A stretch of DNA of 64,000 nt from Notamacropus eugenii (Eukaryota; Chordata; Mammalia; Diprotodontia; Macropodidae), in NCBI RefSeq assembly GCF_028372415.1, contig NC_092878.1, positions 134,244,750 through 134,308,749 of the forward strand, read 5' to 3'. Below the pieces are notes generated by a model. The model saw only the letters and a program-made list of their open reading frames with translations, made no database searches and was not told where the DNA came from. Below are positions 47,160-58,004 of this stretch, one piece after another; position 1 is the first letter of the stretch; each line of letters opens with the position of its first letter. The position numbers and the translations under genes were made by a program.

Positions 47160-49570
47160 TTCACTGTGGTATCACATTTATTCTTGCCCTTCCTTTTCCC
47201 CAAGAGAAATCCCATATGACATTTTTTTGCAAGGAAAAAATAGCACCATTGATCAAAACAGTGAGAAAGTTCAAAAACAAGTGCAATGTGTAATACCTGT
47301 TCACCTCCCACCCATACAAAGGGGTAGATTGGGGATGTTTTCTCATATCTCTTCACTTGAATCCCACTTGATCTCAATAATTTTTTTCAGTTGCTTTTAA
47401 TCTTTTTAATATGTCCGTTCAATTTAAATTTTAGTTACTGTGTATATTTTCTTGGCTATAGTATGTTTTAGTTCATATAGACTTTTCATGCTTCTCTGTA
47501 TTCATCACACATATGAATAATGTCTACTATTTTTATATCTTGGATATTAAATATTTTTCAGATAAATTTCATGTAATATTTTCCCATTAAATCACTTCCC
47601 TTCCTGTCCTAGATGTGTAAATGTCATCTATTCAGAAGCTTTCTATTTTCAAGTAAACAAAGTCACTTCTTTTATATCTCTTCTATTGCCTCTATGTTGT
47701 GTTTAGTTAACAATAGATCTCATACCTATGGCTGTGAGAGGTATATAATCTTTTTTCTTTTATTTCTTTAAGATTATGTATTTTACATTAAGGTAATACA
47801 CCCATTTAGAATTTATTTTAGAGTTTAGTGATGTGAATTATTAGTCTATGACTAACCTGTGCTAGACTGTTTTCCAGTTTTCCCATTATTTTTTTGAGTA
47901 AATGTGTTTTTCTCAAGGTAACTTATGTACTCCAATTTATCAAACAATGAATTGTTGAGTTATATTGTTTCTGATTCTCCCTTGTCTAGTCTCTTTGATT
48001 GATTTTTCTCTCTATTAATTAATCAATATTAGATGGTTGTGATAACTTGTGCTTTACAATATATCTTGAGTTTACTTCTTTTCAACATTTCACTTAATAG
48101 TCTGAATCTTTTTTTAAACAATTTTATTATTTCAATCAAGTACTATAAATGATCATGTTAATAGTTCAAGTAGTAAATCATTAAACGTATAGATTAATTT
48201 TGGTAGTTTTGTAATTTTTATTATATTGGCAAGGCCTTGCCATGGGTGGGCAACAAGTGGTACGATAAACAGAGGACAAACCTGGAACAATCATCTTACT
48301 GAGTTCAAATATGGCTTTAGACACTCAAAACTTTAGGCAAATCACTTAACCCTGATTGCTTCAGTTTCCTTATCTATAAAAAGGGTTGGTAAAGGAAATG
48401 GCAAACCACTCTAGAATCTTTGCCAAGAAAACCATAAATGCAGACATGGAGAGTCAGACACTACTGAAACAAATGAACAAAAACAAAGCCTTGAGAAGTG
48501 AATGTCCATTTACTTAGTTTGTTCTTTAATTTTTGAATTGAATCTATATAATTTTTTGCTCAATTTGGGAGGTTGCCCCCCCAGCTATTTTATATATTTT
48601 TAATTATTTGGAGTCTTTTTAAAAGATAATTCCTGGGTTATAGAAGTGCTGTTGATTTTTGAGGAATTATTTTAGCTTCATTGAAGCTATTGTCTCAATT
48701 AGTATCTTTGCTGAATCCTAGGGATTTTCCAACTAAATCAACACATCAATAGTAAACAGGGAGAGCTTTTATCTTTTTTTTTTACCTATCTATCTTTATT
48801 TCTTTGATTCTTTTCTCATTTTAATTCTATAGTTGGCAATACCATATTAAATAATAGCAATGCAAGTGAGCATTATTGATGCACTCTTGGATTTATTGAA
48901 AAAATTCAGTGTTTCCCCATTATATATGATGCTTGCTTTGGGTCTTAAATTGATGATTTTTATAATTTTATAAAAAGTCTCTTTCTGACTATATTTTATA
49001 AGGGTCTGATATTTGTGTTAGATTTATCAAAGATCTTTCCTGCTTCTATTGAAATGATCTTTTGTGCTGGGATGGTTTTGTTTTTTAAAATCTTTAATTG
49101 GATAAATATCTGTGATCTGTTTGATAGGCTTTTTAAAAATTGAGCTAATGCTCATTAAAGATATGGCCTATACTTTTCTTTATCTGTTTTATCTTTCCCT
49201 GGTTTAAATAGTAGGATGATATTCATCTCATGCAAGTATCCTGGTAGTGCTCTTCCTCAATATTTGAGAATAATTTGTGAATTTATTTACTTACTAACAG
49301 TTCTTTAAAATTTTGATAAATTTTCCCTGTGAATTCCTCATATTCAGTAATTGTATTTTTTCCTCTGGTGGGTTTTTCACAACTAAATTTATTTCATTTT
49401 TATGATCATGCTACTTAAGATCTAATCTTTTGATAGTTTGGGAATTTCACATTTTTGAAGATACCTATTTTGTGTTCATAGGATTTTTTTTAAAGCTTTG
49501 AATATATATTCTTATTATTCTTTTCATTTTTTCTCATTTTCCTATGGTTTCACCTTGAACATTTGCTATT
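47160..49570 (-). mobile_element. old L1, minus strand, containing a SINE
   Basis: The plus strand is the reverse complement of an L1 3'UTR and ORF2-like region of an old type ('tgtgctttacaatatatctt' and 'ggtagttttgtaatttttat' blocks). Coding potential is lost. The SINE at 48240-48484 splits it. Confidence 0.5.
48231..48493 (+). mobile_element. marsupial SINE with target duplication, plus strand
   Basis: 'tactgagttcaaatatggct', 'aggcaaatcacttaaccctg', 'ggtaaaggaaatggcaaacc' and 'ctttgccaagaaaaccataa' mark a near full-length element ending in 'aacaaaaac'. The 9-mers 'aaggccttg' (48231-48239) and 'aaagccttg' (48485-48493) flank it. It inserted into the old L1. Confidence 0.88.
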
Positions 49571-49574
49571 TTCC

Positions 49575-51110
49575 CTATTTCAACTGATCAAGCAACAACA
49601 AAATGAATGCAAACTAGCCTACACATTTTATCATCAGAATTAAATTATATGACCCAGAAATTTCATTGAGTGCCTTTCATTCCACCCATAAGCAATTCCA
49701 TGCATGAATAATGTCAGGCTTTCAGAATTCTGAACTGTTCCATGGCATCACCAATGTGTTCAAATTGCTACAGGTACAAAGTATGAAATAAAATGCCTTC
49801 ATTTAGAATATCCTGATTCAGACCCAAATGTTATTTTAAAATAATTGTCAGTATCATTTTTGATTGCTACTGTTATGTGTGCCATTAGACAATGAACTAC
49901 CCATAGTTCTCTACAACTTATTCCCGAAATTAGATAGTTGAATAATAATTTCTCTTCCTTTTCATCACACAATATAAAACATATACACTAAGGAGTGAGC
50001 ATATTTCTTATGAGTAATGTGCCATATGAGGGTTTGTCAGAGTAACACAGACTTTATTTCTCCTTATTGTACCAGAGATATTGGAAATCATTTAGGAGGC
50101 AGATATTACTTATTTCTCAGTCACAGTCTTTACTTCTTCAGGAAGTCTAATGGTACATTGGCAAAGTCATCTTGTACAGCAAGTTCTTTGATCTTAAGTC
50201 ACAGACTGTAGATTTAGAGCTAGAAAGGGCCTTAGAAATAAACTAGTTCCAACACTTTCATTTTATGGATGAGGAATCTAAGGCCCAGAGAGGTTAAAGA
50301 AACTGTTGAAGGGCTCCCAGGTAGGAAATGGTGAACTGAACTTCTCTGTCTCCAAATATACAACACCCTTTCCATTGCTTCTCCCAATGCATGATACCTT
50401 TCTTTCATTGTTATATATTGGATGTCTGATAAGACACAGATTATATTTGAGCTCCACAGAGGCCTTAGTCATTTTGCTGGATATTGAAGATTGAAGATAG
50501 AATGAAATGACCCAGAGTAAGTTGTGATTTTTCTTTTATCCCAACATAATAACAACCTGCCCAGGGACTTGGATTTGCTACCATTGTGAAAGATGATATT
50601 TCAGGAGGACGTTACTTCTCATTTCTTTCAGACTTTTGCATAAAAGCCTTAAACTTCATTGCCAGCAGTCACATCTTTCATTTCCTCTCTCGAACACCAA
50701 TAAACTATTTCTTAGCAGGCAAGCTTTGAAAGAACTCATATGTCTAAACAGATATGATAGATAAGTGAATAACATCAAAACAAATGCTCTCCTTAATGGA
50801 TGTTCAACTTTTCTATCATCCACTCATTTGTGTGCGAATATATCCTAAGCGTAGGTGGTCTTCCAGTTAGCTATACTTCAACTGAGTATGACATGAAGAA
50901 CATACAGCCAGGCAACCTCCTTGAAGAAGCAGTAATGGAGAACAATGGGATGGATAATCATGAAAGATGATTATGCACCCTCATAAATCCACACCAATGC
51001 TGACAAGATTTCAGCTTTCACAATGACAAACTTCTTCTTATGTGAGTAGGAATGTGAGATGTCAGGATAATCGGCTCACTGTGCCAGAACTGTCAGCACA
51101 AATGTATGAT
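49575..51110. other. mostly unassigned sequence with one MIR-related SINE
   Basis: About 1.5 kb. Apart from the SINE at 50195-50400 I see no named repeat. No open stretch carries a recognisable domain. Confidence 0.35.
50195..50400 (-). mobile_element. MIR-related SINE, minus strand
   Basis: 'gatttagagctagaaagggc', 'cattttatggatgaggaatc' and 'aaggcccagagaggttaaag' are the clearest member of the family also at 20025 and 42655. Confidence 0.7.
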
Positions 51111-51111
51111 T

Positions 51112-51116
<5 letters not shown>

Positions 51117-51169
<53 letters not shown>
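51117..51169. repeat. (AT)n microsatellite
   Basis: About 26 uninterrupted AT units. The Ile/Tyr repeat at the end of a minus-strand frame is its translation. Confidence 0.98.
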
Positions 51170-51172
<3 letters not shown>

Positions 51173-51744
51173 GAAACATATATTTATGGTTGTCATTTAA
51201 TCTACATAATGAGAAATTACTGACTTTCATGTAAGTCACTATAGTTATTCCCCTTAAATTTAAATAAATTGATCGATTATAAGTTGGGAACATAATATAC
51301 AGCAAACAAAAATATAGTGCTGAATTCCCATAAAAGGAATTTCTATTTCTCACTTAACTATTTGAATATGTTTTATAAGATGGATAATAGTCAAGCTATG
51401 TCCTGTTTTACTGCTTGAAACTTGAATTATTTTTTTCAGTAGGTTACAAGAAAAGTGGTCCAGTTTATAGTTAGCAATTCAATGACCCTGACCATCATCA
51501 TCCTGCTATTCTAGTAGATGGGAACCCAAGTCCCACTATGGAAATCCTAGGAGTATACACTGACAAGCAGCCCATCTTTTTCAAATATTGTAGTTTGGGC
51601 ACAAATTATCAGTATTTTCTAATATTAATGACATATTTTAAGAAACACCTTAAATATTAGTCAGCTAGATGGCAACAAAGCCTGTTTTGATCACTGGTAG
51701 AAAAATGAGTGCAATGAAAAGAAGTCAGAGACTATTCAAATAAT

Positions 51745-51960
51745 GTCCGTATAGTGTTTTATGATCACAAATAATTTTAGAGACTTGATCCTCATAAATA
51801 CCTTTAGTGTAGTGCAAGAATGATTATCCAAATTTGACAGATAAGGAAACAGATTAGGGGGAAATGGAGTTGACCAAAGATTACAGAGAGGGTAAGATAT
51901 AAAGCTAAAGAGTGAAACCTAGGCCTTCTGACTCCAAAGTTGGTTCTTATTCAAAATGTA
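51745..51960 (-). mobile_element. MIR SINE, minus strand
   Basis: 'agacttgatcctcataaata', 'aatttgacagataaggaaac' and 'aggccttctgactccaaagt' give the reversed MIR order. Confidence 0.75.
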
Positions 51961-51989
51961 AAATTTTTCTTCCCCTATTTCATCTGAAA

Positions 51990-52135
51990 AATTAGAGATG
52001 ATATAATGTAACAGATAAAGCCCTAGACAAGTGGCTAATTTATGCTCAGTCACTAATTAGTTATAAGATATTGTATAAGTCATTTCCCTTCTGAGCCTTT
52101 TTATATAGGAAATAAAAGTATTGAACTAGATGAAT
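51990..52135 (+). mobile_element. MIR SINE fragment, plus strand
   Basis: 'gtcactaattagttataaga' and 'gtcatttcccttctgagcct' are a diverged MIR core in plus orientation, next to a minus-strand MIR. Confidence 0.6.
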
Positions 52136-52186
52136 ATATGATTATATCTAAGCAGTGATAAAAATATTAAGATATAATTCCTTTTT

Positions 52187-55100
52187 AAAAAATTCTCCAA
52201 TAAACCAATAAAATTGATAAAACTTTGGTCAATTTCATTAAAAAAAAGAAGAAAACCAAATTACCAATATCAAAAATGAAAAAGGTGAACTAAACTCCAA
52301 TGAGGAGAAAATAAAAACAATAATTAGAAATTACTTTGCCCAACTGTATGCCCATAAATTCGACAATCTAAATGAGATGGATAGATATTTTTTAAAAAAT
52401 ATAAATGCCCAGATTAATAGATAGATTAAATAACCCCGACTCAGAAAAGGAAATTAAACAAGCCATCAATGAACTCCCTAGGAAAAAAATCTTTAGGGCC
52501 AGATGGATTTGAAAGTGAATTCTGTCAAACATTTAAAGAACAGTTAATTAAAATACTATACAGACTATTTGGGAAAACTGCCGAGAAGGAGTCCTACTAA
52601 ATTCTTTTTATGATAAAAATATGGTTCTGATACCTAAACCAGGAAGAGTCAAAACTGAGAAAGAAACTTATAGACTAATTTCTCTAATGAATATAAATGC
52701 AAAAAAATTAAATAAGATATTAGCAAAAAAGAACACAACAAATTATTATCAGAATAATACATTACAATAAGGTAGGATTTATACCAGGAATGCAGAGTTG
52801 GTTCAATATTAGAAAAAAATGTTAACATTATTGATCACATCAACAACAAAACTAACAGAAACCACATGATTGTCTCAATAGATGCAGAAAAAGCTTTTGA
52901 CAAAATACAATACCCATTACTATTGAAAACACTGGAAAGCATAGCAATAAAGGGAACTTTCCATAAAATAATAAGCAGTATCTAACTAAAACCACCAGCA
53001 AGCATTATATGCAATGGAGACAAGCTAGATGTATTTCCATTAAGATCAGGGATGAAACAAAGATGTCTATTATCACCACTGTTAGTGAATATGGTATTAG
53101 TAATACTAGCTGCAGCAATAAGAGAAGAAAAAGAAATTGAAGGAATTAGAATAGGCAAAGAAGAAAGTAAGTTATCACTCTTTGCAGATGATATGATGAT
53201 ATACTTAGAGAATCCCAGAGAATCAAGTAAAAAACTATGTGAAATAATAAACAAGTTTGGCAAAGTTGCAGGTTACAAAATAAACCCACATAAATCATCT
53301 GCATTTCAATATATTACTAACAAAGCCCAACAGCAAGAGATAGAAAGAGAAATCCCATTTAAAGCCTGGGGTAGATAATATAAAATATTTTGGAGCTTAA
53401 CTACCAAAACAAACTCAGGGACTATATGAATACAATTACAAAACACTTTATGCACAAAAAAAGTCAGATCTAAGTAAGTGAAAAAAACATCAGTTGCTCA
53501 TGGGTAGGCCAAGCCAATATAATAAAAATGACAATTCTATCTAAATTAATTTACTTATTCAGTGCCATACCAATCAAACTACCACATAATTATTTTCTAG
53601 AGCTAGAAAAAAAATGTCAAAATTCATCTGGAAGAACAAAAGGTCCAAAATATCAAGGGAACTAATGAAAAGAAATGCTAGAGAAGGTGGCCTAGCCCTA
53701 CCAGATCTCAAATTGTTATATAAAGCAGCAATCATCAAAACCACTTGGTACTGGCTAAGAATCAGAGGGGTAGACAAGTGGAATATGTTAGGTACTCAAG
53801 ACACAGTAGTTAAGGAATATAGCAATCTACTATTTGATAAACCCAAGGACCCCAGCTTCTGGACTAAGAACTCAGTGTTTGAAAAAAATTGCTGGGAAAA
53901 CTGGATAACAATGCAGCAGAAACTGGGCAGAGACCAATGGCAGACACTGTATACAAGAAGAAAGTCCAAATGCATGCATGATCTAGGTGTAAAGATTGAT
54001 ACTATAAACAAATTAGGGGAGCAAGGAATAGTGTATTTGTGAGATTTATGGAGAATAGAGAAACTTATGATCCAACAAGAGATAGAGAACATCATGAAGT
54101 GCAAAGTGGATAAATTTGATTACTTTAAATTGAAAAATTTTTGCACAAACAAACCCAATGCAACCAAGATTAGGAGGGAAATAGAAAACTGGGAATTTCT
54201 GCAACTAGTGTCTGTGATAAAGGCCTCATTTCTAAAATATATGGAGAACTGGGTCAAATGTACAAGAATACAAGTCATTCCCCACTTGCTAAATTGTAAA
54301 AGGATATGAACAGTGAATTTTCAGAGGAAAAAATTAAAGCTATCTATAATCATATGAAAAAATGCTCTAAATCACTATTGATTAGAGAGATCCAAATCAA
54401 AACAGCTTTGACATACCAGAGCACAAGCATTACATTGGCTAGCATGACAAAACAGGAAGATGATAAATGTTGCCGAAGATGTGGGAGAATTGGATCACTA
54501 ATTCGTTGTTGGTGGAGCTGTGAGCTGATCCAGTCGTTCTGGAGAGCAATTTGGAACTATGCCCAAAGGGCTACAAAAATGTACATACCCTTTGCCCCAG
54601 AAATATCACTTCTAGAACTGTATCCCCAAGAGATCATAAAAATGGGAAAGGGTCCCACATGTACAAAAATATTTATATCACCTATTTTTGTGGTGTCCTA
54701 AAATTGGAAATCAGGGGGATGCCCATCAGTTGGAGAATAGATGAACAAGTTGCATATGAATGTAATGAAATACTATTGTGCTATGAGAAACAATGAAGAC
54801 TTCAGAGAATCCTGGAAAGACTTGCATGAATTGATGCTGAGTGAAAGTAGCAGGAACAGGAGAACTTTGTACATAGCAACAACCTCAGTGTGCAAGAAAT
54901 TTTTCTGATAGATGTAGTATTTCATTGAAATGAATGGACGTAAAAATTTTCAATGGACTCTTGAGGCCAAATACCTTCCACATTAAAAGAGCTATGGAAT
55001 TGGATCGCATATAGAAACAGACTATTTTCTTTTGTATTTTGTTTTGTTTTGTTTTATGGCTTCTATTCATTTTAATTCTTCTATGCAACATGCATTTAAT

Positions 55101-55271
55101 ATAAATGTACGAGCAGAACCTACATAAGATTGTACACTGTCTCAGGGAGGGAGTGGGGAGGCATGGGTCAATGAGGGGGAGGGAGGAGAAAAAAATCTAA
55201 GATATATGGAAGTGATTGTTGAACACTGAAAACAAATAAAATAATTCAATTAAAAAATAAAAAAAATTCTC
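52187..55271 (+). mobile_element. 5'-truncated L1 with ORF2 RT to 3' end, plus strand
   Basis: L1 sequence from about 52198 to an A-rich end at 55260. The direct repeat 'aaaaaattctc' lies at 52187-52197 and 55261-55271, and the left copy follows 'ttttt', the expected TT/AAAA cleavage context. Coding parts in order are the GPDGF block near 52499, the YADD-equivalent 'FADDMMIYLENP' at 53181, '[11 protein letters not shown]'-like at 53614 with 'GLALPDLKLLYKAAIIKT', then the C-terminal and 3'UTR blocks. ORF1, endonuclease and 5'UTR are absent through 5' truncation. Confidence 0.92.
52500..54700 (+). pseudogene. L1 ORF2 relic (reverse transcriptase and C-terminal region)
   Basis: The relic encodes parts of the LINE-1 replicase, the enzyme that nicks target DNA and copies L1 RNA at the nick. 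The catalytic FADD motif is retained (53181-53192) within an open stretch from 53052 to 53378. The C-terminal region is open at 53614-54039, but in another frame. Further segments at 54067-54309 and 54306-54701 are also out of phase. Multiple frameshifts and stops and the missing endonuclease make it inactive. Confidence 0.9.
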
Positions 55272-55274
55272 ATA

Positions 55275-55435
55275 AAAACATTCAGAAACACAGAAAGTCA
55301 GAGTTGAAGGGGACCTCAAAGACCAACCAGTCTAATTCACACCTGAACAAGAATTCTTTATACGATAATCCCCACAAATAGCAAACAGACTTCTGAAGAT
55401 CATCTAGTAATAGAAAACCCTTCTCTCTTTAAAAC
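55275..55435 (-). mobile_element. L3/CR1-type LINE 3' end, minus strand
   Basis: 'agtcagagttgaaggggacc', 'tcacacctgaacaagaattc' and 'tagtaatagaaaacccttct' are the reversed L3 3' end, directly after the L1 3' target duplication. The L1 may have inserted beside it. Confidence 0.55.
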
Positions 55436-55844
55436 AAACAAAACCTCCAAAAGATAACGTCACAATTTAAATAGTTGTAATGAATATTGGGAGGCCAAGT
55501 AGAGGAAGTCAGCATATTCTAGTGCGTTAAAAAACAAAACAAAAAAAAAACAAAAATAAAACCAGGCTTTGAAATTAGGAAGATCTACTTTTAAGGTTGA
55601 CACATGATGATTGTGTAAGCCTGGGTAAGTAAGGTAACCTCTATTAATGTCCTAGACAAATCTTCAAGACAAGATTAAATTGTAGTTCTGCATCAGGGGA
55701 AAGGTTTTACAAAGTAGGAGTTCTCAACCCTGATTAAATGAGAGATCTAGACTGAAATAAACATAAAAACAAATACAGAAAAACAGAGAAAAGTAAATGA
55801 ATTAGTAACTAAACAGTGAAGTGAATGAATAAACAAATACACAC

Positions 55845-55922
55845 ATTATGTATATGTACGTGTATACATACATTTTTACATACATGCATACACACATGCA
55901 ATATATATATACATATATATCT
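55845..55922. repeat. (CATA)n/(TA)n microsatellite
   Basis: Impure alternating tract of about 80 bp. Confidence 0.85.
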
Positions 55923-56039
55923 AAATTTCTATATAAATTTCTCACATCAAGCTTAAGTCTATATCTTTGTAACTTCTATCCCTAGTTGCTCATTCTGCCT
56001 TTTAGATCTAAAAAGAAGTATATTCTACCTTCCACCAAA

Positions 56040-56345
56040 CAGTCACTGGAAAACTGGATCACAGCTATCATGTCCAACCTAGATATTCTCTTCTCCAGGT
56101 TAGAAATCCTAATTTCCTTTGATCAATCCAATGATTCTTATCATCTCATGATTGAACTGCTGTAATAGCCCTCTTGTTGGTCTCTCTGCCTCAAGTATCT
56201 TCCCATTCCAGTTCATCCTTCATTCAGTCACAACAGTGTTCTTGTAAAGTGTAGCCCTGATCATATCATGTTCCTTATCAATAAATTTTGGTGGCTCCCA
56301 ATTACGTTAGTGATTAAATATAACCTCTTCTACCACACACAAAGA
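56040..56345 (+). mobile_element. L2 ORF2 fragment, plus strand
   Basis: 'actgctgtaatagccctctt', 'gttggtctctctgcctcaag' and 'gatcatatcatgttccttat' match the order of L2 protein C-terminal coding sequence. The stretch 56380-56650 may continue it as another LINE piece, but I could not confirm that. Confidence 0.65.
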
Positions 56346-56696
56346 AGGTCCTACCCTTGATATTACCATCATCCACAGATATATTACTTCTCTGTTCATG
56401 AATTCTGAAATGCTTTTATCTGATCACAGTCTCTCCTTTCTCTGCCTTGTAACCTCAAGCCCTTTTCTTCATCTATACCATGACCTCCAATTCCTCAATT
56501 TTTCAGTTCTTGCCCTGGCCATCATTATTCTGCCAGGCGCGCTGTCCTTTCTTCTCAATCTTGACTCCTTGGTGAACCAGTTTAACTCTACACTGTGTCT
56601 TTGTGTCCTTATGACATTACCAGTTCTGTCCTGACAAGTCTTAGCTTTGGATTAATCCCATTATCTACTGTCCTAGTTCCCATGCTAAACAAAATC

Positions 56697-56697
56697 A

Positions 56698-56740
<43 letters not shown>
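56697..56740. repeat. (CA)n microsatellite
   Basis: About 21 uninterrupted CA units. Confidence 0.97.
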
Positions 56741-56742
<2 letters not shown>

Positions 56743-56774
56743 GATTGAGTCTACTACAATTTTGCTTCCCATAT

Positions 56775-56884
56775 AGTATATAGTGCTTATGTATACTCAT
56801 TATATATAATACACATATATACATTTGCATATATATGTATATGCATGTATATATACGTATATGTGTATATGTGTGTATGCATAT
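56775..56884. repeat. (TATATG)n-type microsatellite
   Basis: Impure alternating TA/TG tract of about 110 bp ending at the start of the LTR-like segment. Confidence 0.85.
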
Positions 56885-57373
56885 TGTTAAGTGACCCCCT
56901 GAACTTGTTTTCTTAGGTTTCCCTATTTGCCATAGATAAGGTCCCCTCCCCCCAAAAGAGCAACAACAAAAACCCTAATATAACAGTAATCATAATCTTC
57001 TGCAACTGAACTCAGTTGAACTTTCAGTGTCCTGGAAGCCAAGGAGGTTATAAGCCTGGCTTTGGCCAGTCTAGCCAAGACTGATAAACTGTTCATCTGG
57101 GACCCTTTTACATAAGCAGAACATGCTCCCTCAATGGTTTGACTTACCATGCACTCCTGCTCCCTCTTGCTCTCCTTTCCGTACTACTCCTGTGCTCTTC
57201 TCACTCTCCACTGTTCCCATGAGAAAAATGTACCCCTTTTTCTGTACCCTTTTTATAACCAAGGTTCTGTCTCTATCGTGGGCTCCTTGGTATAAGGAAT
57301 TCCCACTGCATATGCTTTGCTCTTATAGAAAATCGTTACTACTCATGTCTTGTGGAGTTGTGACTTTTGGACA
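56885..57373 (+). mobile_element. probable solo ERV LTR
   Basis: Starts TGTTAAGTGACC and could end ...GGACA at 57373, giving 489 bp with TG...CA ends. A CT-rich U3 end (57150-57215), 'ctttttataaccaagg' as a TATA-like signal near 57249, and a downstream segment rich in 'ggctcc' and 'gtgg' motifs recall gammaretrovirus-like LTRs. No internal viral genes are present. Both ends border microsatellites and no target duplication is evident, so borders and identity are uncertain. Confidence 0.4.
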
Positions 57374-57382
57374 TTTCTATCT

Positions 57383-57388
57383 ATTTTT

Positions 57389-57435
<47 letters not shown>

Positions 57436-57582
57436 GTCTGTCTACCTATCTATCATCTATCTATCTATCTATCTATCTATCTGTCTGTCTGTCTGTCTAC
57501 CTATCTATCATCTATCTATCTATCTGTCTGTCTGTCTGTCTGTCTGTCCGTCCGTCTGTCTATCTGTCTATCTATTTATCTA
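57383..57582. repeat. (TATC)n/(TGTC)n compound array
   Basis: About 200 bp of TCTA, TCTG and TCCG units. The block beginning 'tctacctatctatcatc' occurs at 57441 and again at 57496, so a 55-bp higher-order unit has duplicated. All plus-strand frames are open with Leu/Ser/Ile/Tyr repeats, an artefact of tetranucleotide periodicity. Confidence 0.97.
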
Positions 57583-57597
57583 TCTCCAAAAGTCATG

Positions 57598-57614
57598 AGT
57601 GTGTGTGTGTGTGT
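57598..57614. repeat. (GT)n microsatellite
   Basis: Short pure GT run after the tetranucleotide array. Confidence 0.9.
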
Positions 57615-57654
57615 CTGTGAGAATGACAGAGAATACAAATCAAATAATCAGTTG

Positions 57655-58000
57655 ACCACATCCATTATTAACTCTCTACTTCGTGCTATGCACTACATTA
57701 AGTTTTGGGAGTACGAAAAAGAGTAATTGTCTTCACTTCCTAGGTGTTTAGATTTTATCAAGTGAACCCACGTACACACATAGACAGTTTTATAAAATAT
57801 GCACAAAACTAATGCAAGGTAATTTGGTGGAGGAGGCGCTAGCACAGTTAGGGAAATCAAGAAAAGTCTCTTGTAGGCAGTATCATATGAACTAAACTGA
57901 CGAAAAACTAGGGATTTTAGGAATTAGAAGCTAGGATGCTTTTCATGCATGGGAGATAACATTTTTTTTAAAGATGAGATGAAATGTAATTAAAATAGAG
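57655..58000 (-). mobile_element. L2 3' fragment, minus strand
   Basis: 'cgtgctatgcactacattaa', 'cttcacttcctaggtgttta' and 'aagaaaagtctcttgtaggc' follow the reversed marsupial form of the L2 3' end. Confidence 0.6.
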
Positions 58001-58004
58001 TGCA

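Noticed and set aside
57123..57726. 165-codon frame with repeated Leu-Ser-Ile-Tyr
   Set aside because: Most of it is the TATC/TGTC array; the start lies in the LTR-like segment.
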